This document shows, piece after piece, positions 6,443-10,221 of a stretch of DNA of 10,221 bases. Numbering within the stretch: the first letter of the stretch is position 1; each line of letters begins with the position of its first letter. The position numbers and the translations under genes are program-made. Source of the stretch: Fen-999 sp035505955 (GTDB lineage Bacteria > Pseudomonadota > Gammaproteobacteria > Burkholderiales > Rhodocyclaceae); NCBI GenBank assembly GCA_035505955.1, contig DATJQH010000007.1:1-10221 (forward strand). The letters run 5' to 3'. The notes beneath the pieces were generated by a model. The model made no database searches, was not told the DNA's origin, and saw only the letters and a list, made by a program, of their open reading frames with translations.

Positions 6443-7681
6443 ATGGAAACCCACCTTACCGATGCCTACCGGCGGGCCGAGGCGGGCCGCGAAGCCGAGG
6501 CGATCCTCAGGAAGTGCGTGCACTGCGGTTTTTGCACGGCCACCTGCCCCACGTACCAGTTGTTCGGCGACGAACTCGATGGCCCGCGCGGCCGCATCTA
6601 CCTCATCAAGCAGGTGCTTGAAGGCGCGCGGCCAACCGCGAAGACGCGCCTGCACCTCGACCGCTGCCTGACCTGTCGGGCGTGCGAGACGACGTGTCCC
6701 TCGGGCGTGAAGTACGGCGAGTTGCTGGAGGTCGGGCGCGAGGCCGTCGCCGCGCAGTTGCCGCGCACGGGCGCCGACGCGATGATGCGCGGCGCCCTGA
6801 AGGCGGTGCTGCCGCGGCCCATGTTGTTCGCGGCGCTGCTGAAGGCCGGGCAGGTGGTGCGACCCGTTCTGCCGGCCGCGCTCAAGGCCAAGGTGCCCGC
6901 GTGGCAGGAGGCGGGCCCGTGGCCCGTGGCCACGCACGCGCGGCGCATGCTGGCGCTTGCCGGCTGCGTACAGCCCGCGCTGCGGGCGGGCATCAACGCT
7001 GCCGCGGCGCGCGTGCTCGACCGGCTCGGCGTGAGCCTCGTCGAAGCGAAGGGTGCAGGCTGCTGCGGGGCGGTGCGCCATCACCTCGACGACCCGGCGG
7101 GCGGGCTGGACGATGCGCGCCGCAATATCGACGCCTGGTGGCCCTACGTCGAGGCGGGCTGCGAGGCGATCGTGGTCACGGCTTCCGCCTGCGGCGTCGA
7201 AGTGAAGGACTACGGCCGGCTGCTGCACGATGATGCGGCCTACGCGCAGAAGGCCGAGCGCGTTTCGGCGCTGGCGCGTGACGTCTCGGAGGTCGTGGCG
7301 GCCGAGGGCGAGAAGCTTGCCGCGCAGCTTGGCGTACCACGGGGGCTGACTTTCACGAAGGTGGCCTTCCACTCGCCGTGTACCTTGCAACACGGACAGA
7401 GGGTGAAGGGCGTGGTCGAGACGCTGCTTCAGCGCGCCGGCTACGAAGTGACGCCGGTGGCCGACAGCCACCTGTGCTGCGGTTCATCCGGCACGTACTC
7501 GCTGCTGTTGCCCGAGATCGCGCGCGAGTTGCGCCGCAACAAGCTGACGGCGCTCGGCGCCGGCGGGCCGGCGGTGATCGCCAGCGCAAACATCGGCTGC
7601 ATCGGACATCTGCAGGAAGGCAGCGACCTGCCCGTGCGGCACTGGATCGAACTCATCGACGAGCGGTTGGCTCGGCAGTGA
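6443..7681 (+). CDS. glcF: Glycolate oxidase iron-sulfur subunit GlcF
   Basis: This 412-residue protein is the electron-transfer subunit of glycolate oxidase, which oxidises glycolate to glyoxylate with the flavin subunits GlcD and GlcE. Two ferredoxin-type 4Fe-4S motifs are complete: C25, C28, C31, C35-P and C75, C78, C81, C85-P. Two CCG cysteine-rich motifs follow, C207-C-G in GAGCCGAVRHH and C345-C-G in SHLCCGSSGTYS, with HSPCTLQHGQ and SANIGCIGHLQ typical of GlcF. Length is near that of the E. coli protein. A GAGG lies just before the ATG, and the deaminase stop is seven bases away. glcD and glcE do not flank it, so they must be elsewhere. Residues 297-306 (GVPRGLTFTK) are encoded by a 29-bp repeat also found at 2692-2720 and look like an insertion in a linker just before the second CCG domain. 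Confidence 0.96.
   Translation: METHLTDAYRRAEAGREAEAILRKCVHCGFCTATCPTYQLFGDELDGPRGRIYLIKQVLEGARPTAKTRLHLDRCLTCRACETTCPSGVKYGELLEVGREAVAAQLPRTGADAMMRGALKAVLPRPMLFAALLKAGQVVRPVLPAALKAKVPAWQEAGPWPVATHARRMLALAGCVQPALRAGINAAAARVLDRLGVSLVEAKGAGCCGAVRHHLDDPAGGLDDARRNIDAWWPYVEAGCEAIVVTASACGVEVKDYGRLLHDDAAYAQKAERVSALARDVSEVVAAEGEKLAAQLGVPRGLTFTKVAFHSPCTLQHGQRVKGVVETLLQRAGYEVTPVADSHLCCGSSGTYSLLLPEIARELRRNKLTALGAGGPAVIASANIGCIGHLQEGSDLPVRHWIELIDERLARQ
7331..7359 (+). repeat. 29-bp interspersed repeat, copy 2 (inside glcF)
   Basis: This matches 2692-2720 at 27 of 29 bases and is read in frame as GVPRGLTFTK, residues 297-306 of GlcF. It lies between a charged helix ending KLAAQL and the conserved VAFHSPCTLQHG strand, a position that should tolerate extra residues. 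It contains no stop in this frame. Copy 1 gives the same peptide (GVPRGLTFK) if read in the amidotransferase frame, although it lies upstream of that start codon. Confidence 0.55.
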
Positions 7682-7737
7682 AGGAATCGCGCAGGCATGC
7701 GAGAATCATCGCTGCAATCGCGTGAAGGGGAACGATC

Positions 7738-7989
7738 ATGGCTGCACCGGATAATAACGGCGGCGAAGAGCGTCGCGTGGATCTCAGGGTGCGTGAGATG
7801 TTCGTGGAAGCCTACGACATCCTCGAACCCTTTTTCGACCCCGCCAATTCCTGGGGCGGGCAGGTGCATGAGCACCTGGCGTTTCGCGCACTGCACGAGC
7901 GCTTCCCGACCCTGTCGGCCGACGAGGTGCTGACCATCGTCATCGCCGCCAAGCGCGTGTTCGGTTCCGGCGGCAAGCCGGCGCCCTGA
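7738..7989 (+). CDS. Small protein of unknown function (83 aa)
   Basis: I do not recognise a named family. The gene looks real: AAGGGGAA lies seven bases before the ATG, the frame fills the space between glcF and the dehydrogenase, and the protein has ordinary composition, unlike the Arg-rich shadow frames. It starts with a polar tail of about 13 residues (APDNNGGEERR). Then come a likely helix RVREMFVEAYDILEPFFDP, the turn ANSWGGQ, the helix HEHLAFRALHERFP, and a final LSADEVLTIVIAAKRVF helix. It has no cysteine, signal peptide or membrane segment, so it is probably a soluble helical protein. It begins 56 bases after glcF and ends six bases before the dehydrogenase start, so it is likely co-transcribed with both. 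A role alongside one of these enzymes is possible but unsupported. Confidence 0.82.
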   Translation: MAAPDNNGGEERRVDLRVREMFVEAYDILEPFFDPANSWGGQVHEHLAFRALHERFPTLSADEVLTIVIAAKRVFGSGGKPAP

Positions 7990-7995
7990 CGCCGC

Positions 7996-9106
7996 GTGCA
8001 GGCGCTCCTCGACGCCCAGCGGCAGGCGTTCGCCACGGACATGATGCCGTCGCGCGCGGTGCGCGACGACCGGCTGGCGCGCCTGCTTGTCCTCACCGAA
8101 AGCCACGGTGGCGAGTTCGCGGCCGCCATCAGCGCCGATTTCGGCCATCGCTCGCGCCACGAGACCGACATGGCGGAAACGTATTTCGTCATCGCCGGCA
8201 TCGGTCATGCGCGCCGCCATCTCGCGCGCTGGATGAGGTCGCGGCGCGTGCCGACGGCGCCGCACTTCTGGCCCGGGCGCTCACGCATCGTTCGCCAGCC
8301 CGTCGGCGTGGTTGGCATCGTCAGCCCGTGGAACTACCCGTACATGCTTTCGGTCGCGCCGGCGATCGGCGCCATCGCGGCCGGCAACCGTGTCATGGTC
8401 AAGCCCTCGGAACTGACGCCGCGCTTTTCCGGGCTGTTCGCGGAAACGGTCGGCCGACACTTCGAGGCCGACGAACTCGCCGTCGTCACCGGCGACGCCG
8501 AGGCGGGCAAGGCCTTCGTCAGCCTGCCGTTCGACCATCTGCTGTTCACGGGCTCGACTGCGGTCGGCCGCCTCGTCGCGCTGGCGGCGGCGGAGAACCT
8601 GACGCCGGTGACGCTGGAACTCGGCGGCAAGTCGCCGGCGCTGCTCGACGAATCCTGCGATCTCGACCGGGCCGCCACCAGCCTCGTCGTCGGCAAGCTG
8701 CTCAATGCCGGCCAGAGCTGCATCGCGCCCGACTACGTGCTCCTGCCGTTGGGGCGGGAAGCGGACTTCACCGCCGCCGTCGAGGCCGCCGTGGCCCGGC
8801 GCTATCCGCGCCTCGCCGAGAATCCCGACTACAGCAGCGTCGTCAACGACCGACATTACCTGCGGTTGCAGGAGCTGCTCGATGATGCGCGCGCTCAGGG
8901 AGGGCGCATCGTGACCGTGAATCCGGCCGGCGAGTCGTTTCCGCCCGAGCGGCCAGGGCGCCTACCACGGCGAGCGGGGCTTCCTCGCGTTCAGCAAGGA
9001 GAAGCCGGTCTTCCAGCAGGCGTCGATCAATGCCACGGGCGTTCTGCAGCCACCCTACGGCCGACGTTTCGAGCGCGTGCTGTCCTGGCTCAAACGCTGG
9101 TCGTGA
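7996..9106 (+). pseudogene. Aldehyde dehydrogenase (coniferyl-aldehyde type), internal deletion and frameshift
   Basis: The first 318 codons encode a good aldehyde dehydrogenase of the coniferyl-aldehyde (CalB-like) group: SPWNYP with N113, VMVKPSE, FTGSTAVGR, the general base E208 in LELGGKSP and the catalytic C242 in NAGQSC. After NPAGESFPPE, near 8950, the homology jumps to the extreme C-terminus in another frame: PSGQGAYHGERGFLAFSKEKP to LSWLKRWS, ending with TGA at 9104-9106. The intervening region, which in the family holds the EIFGP motif and a large part of the catalytic domain, is absent; I estimate 105-110 residues lost, with a length of the form 3n+2 bases. The actual frame continues with nonsense residues to a TAA at 9115-9117, giving a 373-residue product unlikely to be active. 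The start is a GTG six bases after the stop of the 83-aa gene, with no ribosome site of its own. Confidence 0.86.
8944..8952 (+). repeat. Deletion junction with inferred 9-bp direct-repeat microhomology
   Basis: CCCGAGCGG can be read as the end of the upstream part (P-E-R, following ESFPP) and, in the other frame, as P-S-G of the downstream GPSGxGAYHG motif. Both readings are what intact family members carry. The ancestral gene therefore probably had this word at two places, and one copy plus everything between was lost. The second copy is inferred, not seen. Confidence 0.5.
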
Positions 9107-9112
9107 CAACCC

Positions 9113-9118
9113 TATAAT
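9113..9118 (+). promoter_or_regulatory. Perfect -10 hexamer (TATAAT), possible leaderless start
   Basis: TATAAT ends six bases before the phosphatase ATG at 9125, so transcription starting at the usual distance would begin at or within a base or two of the start codon. No Shine-Dalgarno sequence is present between. The -35 region (around 9089-9095) is weak, with TCAAAC the best at 17 bases. The TAA inside the hexamer also ends the frameshifted dehydrogenase frame. Confidence 0.5.
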
Positions 9119-9124
9119 CAGACC

Positions 9125-9901
9125 ATGCCGCTGACCATCGAAGTCTGTACCGCCCAGCACATCGGCGACCGCCAGGAACAGCAGGATCGCGTCGCCATCC
9201 GGCCGCATCCCAAGTCCAAGGGCAGCCTGATCGCCGTGGTCGCAGACGGCATGGGCGGCCACACCGGCGGTGCGCTGGCGGCCGAGCAGGTGCTGCATTC
9301 GGCGGTGACCAACTTCGACGTCATTCCTTCGAGCCCGGAGTCGGTGCGCGAGACGCTGCAATCCGCGATCATCGACGCCCACAACGCCATCAAGCTCACG
9401 CGCTACACCAGCGAGCAGGACCCGCACAGCACCGCCTGCCTGCTCGTGCTCCAGTCCGGGCGCGCGGACTGGGCGCACTGCGGCGACTCGCGCATCTACC
9501 ATTTCCGCGACGGCCAGCGCGTCAGCCGGAGCCTCGACCATTCATATGTCATGGACCTGGTGCAGCGCGGCTTCCTTACCGAGACGCAGGCCGAGAACCA
9601 CCCGAACAAGAACATCCTGCTCTCCTGCCTCGGCGACAAGGAACTGCCGCGCATCGACTACGGCAAGGCGGCGCCGCTCGCGGCCGGCGACTGTTTCCTG
9701 CTATGTACCGACGGCCTCTGGGCCTACTTCACTGACGCCGAACTGGGCCGCATCCTCAAGGAATTTCCGCCGCGCCAAGCGGCGGAGGCGCTGATCAACA
9801 GCGCGCGCACGCGCGCCCAGGGCCACGGCGACAACTGTTCGCTTGCGATCGTGCGCGTCAAGGAAGCCGACAAGCCGGCGATGCCGGCAGCGCGCCGCTG
9901 A
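9125..9901 (+). CDS. PP2C-family serine/threonine protein phosphatase
   Basis: This is a 258-residue cytoplasmic metal-dependent phosphatase with the full set of PP2C motifs: GDRQEQQDR (14-22, D21), VADGMGGH with metal ligand D41, HSTA (101-104), HCGDSRIY with D121, LLCTDGLW with D196, and GDNCSLAIV with D236-N237. It should remove phosphate from Ser/Thr in proteins. Such enzymes usually pair with a Hanks-type kinase or act in a partner-switching or type VI secretion circuit, but no kinase, FHA or secretion gene is visible here. The variant EQQDR for the first motif is, as far as I recall, usual in a proteobacterial subgroup. The only sensible start is the ATG at 9125, which has no ribosome site but a perfect TATAAT just upstream. 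The stop is fused tail to tail with that of corA in TGATCA. Confidence 0.94.
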   Translation: MPLTIEVCTAQHIGDRQEQQDRVAIRPHPKSKGSLIAVVADGMGGHTGGALAAEQVLHSAVTNFDVIPSSPESVRETLQSAIIDAHNAIKLTRYTSEQDPHSTACLLVLQSGRADWAHCGDSRIYHFRDGQRVSRSLDHSYVMDLVQRGFLTETQAENHPNKNILLSCLGDKELPRIDYGKAAPLAAGDCFLLCTDGLWAYFTDAELGRILKEFPPRQAAEALINSARTRAQGHGDNCSLAIVRVKEADKPAMPAARR

Positions 9902-10221
9902 TCAGCCGAGCCACTTGCGGCGCCAGAAGATGGCACCGAGCACGAGGGCGATCATGACCATCGTGCCGATGGTCAGTTCGAAGCCGTTGGGAAGATCGAG
10001 TAGGGGCATGACCTTGAAGTTCATGCCGAAAATGCCCGCCAGCAGCGTCGAGGGCATGAAGATCAGCGCGATCACCGTCAGGATGCGCACTTCCTGGTTC
10101 ACGCGGTTGCTCACTGTGGACAGGTAGATGTCGAGCAGGCCCGCGATCAGGTCGCGCACGGCCTCGAGCGACTCGATGACGTGCACGGTGTGGTCGTACA
10201 CGTCGCGGAGATATGGCTGCA
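9902..10221 (-). CDS. corA: CorA-type Mg2+/Co2+ channel, C-terminal part (runs off right edge)
   Basis: The last 106 residues are visible. They begin QPYLRDVYDHTVHVIESLEAVRDLIAGLLDIY in fragments of the long cytoplasmic stalk helix, continue with SNRVNQEVRILTVIALIFMPSTLLAGIFGMNF, the first membrane helix ending in the G-M-N selectivity motif, and finish with a periplasmic loop (KVMPLLDLPNGFE), a second helix (LTIGTMVMIALVLGAIF) and the positively charged tail WRRKWLG. This is the diagnostic end of the CorA family, a pentameric inner-membrane channel for magnesium and cobalt. The N-terminal domain and start lie outside the window. The stop is immediately next to that of the convergent phosphatase gene. 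Confidence 0.95.
   Translation of the reverse strand, partial: QPYLRDVYDHTVHVIESLEAVRDLIAGLLDIYLSTVSNRVNQEVRILTVIALIFMPSTLLAGIFGMNFKVMPLLDLPNGFELTIGTMVMIALVLGAIFWRRKWLG

Noticed and set aside
9125..9189. PP2C with a damaged first motif (EQQD instead of NED)
   Set aside because: The essential aspartate is present and, from memory, this variant is usual in a group of proteobacterial PP2C enzymes. All other motifs are intact.

Overview
The window is GC-rich and densely coded. It holds thirteen genes or gene fragments with short spacers, and the only long gap is 430-903. Gene content and protein style suggest a free-living betaproteobacterium, possibly of the Rhodocyclales/Burkholderiales type. 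This is an inference: there is no rRNA or other marker gene in the window. I found no tRNA, CRISPR array, insertion sequence or phage gene.

Layout. (1) 1-1767 is a signalling block: the N-terminal part of a PAS sensor protein (minus strand, running off the left edge), then a PilZ-domain protein and a single-domain response regulator (plus strand). (2) 1785-2631 is a two-gene minus-strand membrane operon: an RDD protein followed by a DUF1304 protein. (3) 2722-4491 is a class II glutamine amidotransferase of the N-acetylglutaminylglutamine-amide (NAGGN) osmolyte type, divergent from the RDD gene. (4) 4488-5807 on the minus strand is mobA followed by a glutathione S-transferase. (5) 5845-9106 is a plus-strand run: a nucleoside deaminase, glcF, an 83-aa conserved-looking protein of unknown function, and an aldehyde dehydrogenase gene broken by an internal deletion. 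(6) 9125-9901 is a PP2C-type protein phosphatase behind a perfect TATAAT. (7) 9902-10221 is the C-terminal end of corA (minus strand, running off the right edge).

The genes do not form one pathway. Block 1 fits sensory and cyclic-di-GMP signalling. The amidotransferase points to osmoadaptation but lacks its usual partner genes here. glcF stands without glcD/glcE.

The most interesting structures are below the gene level. A 29-bp repeat occurs once just before the amidotransferase start codon and once in frame inside glcF. The dehydrogenase has a deletion whose junction can be explained by a 9-bp direct repeat. The phosphatase mRNA may be leaderless. At all three convergent gene pairs the two stop codons lie inside a palindrome. 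I did not find convincing evidence for a wholly new multi-gene system.
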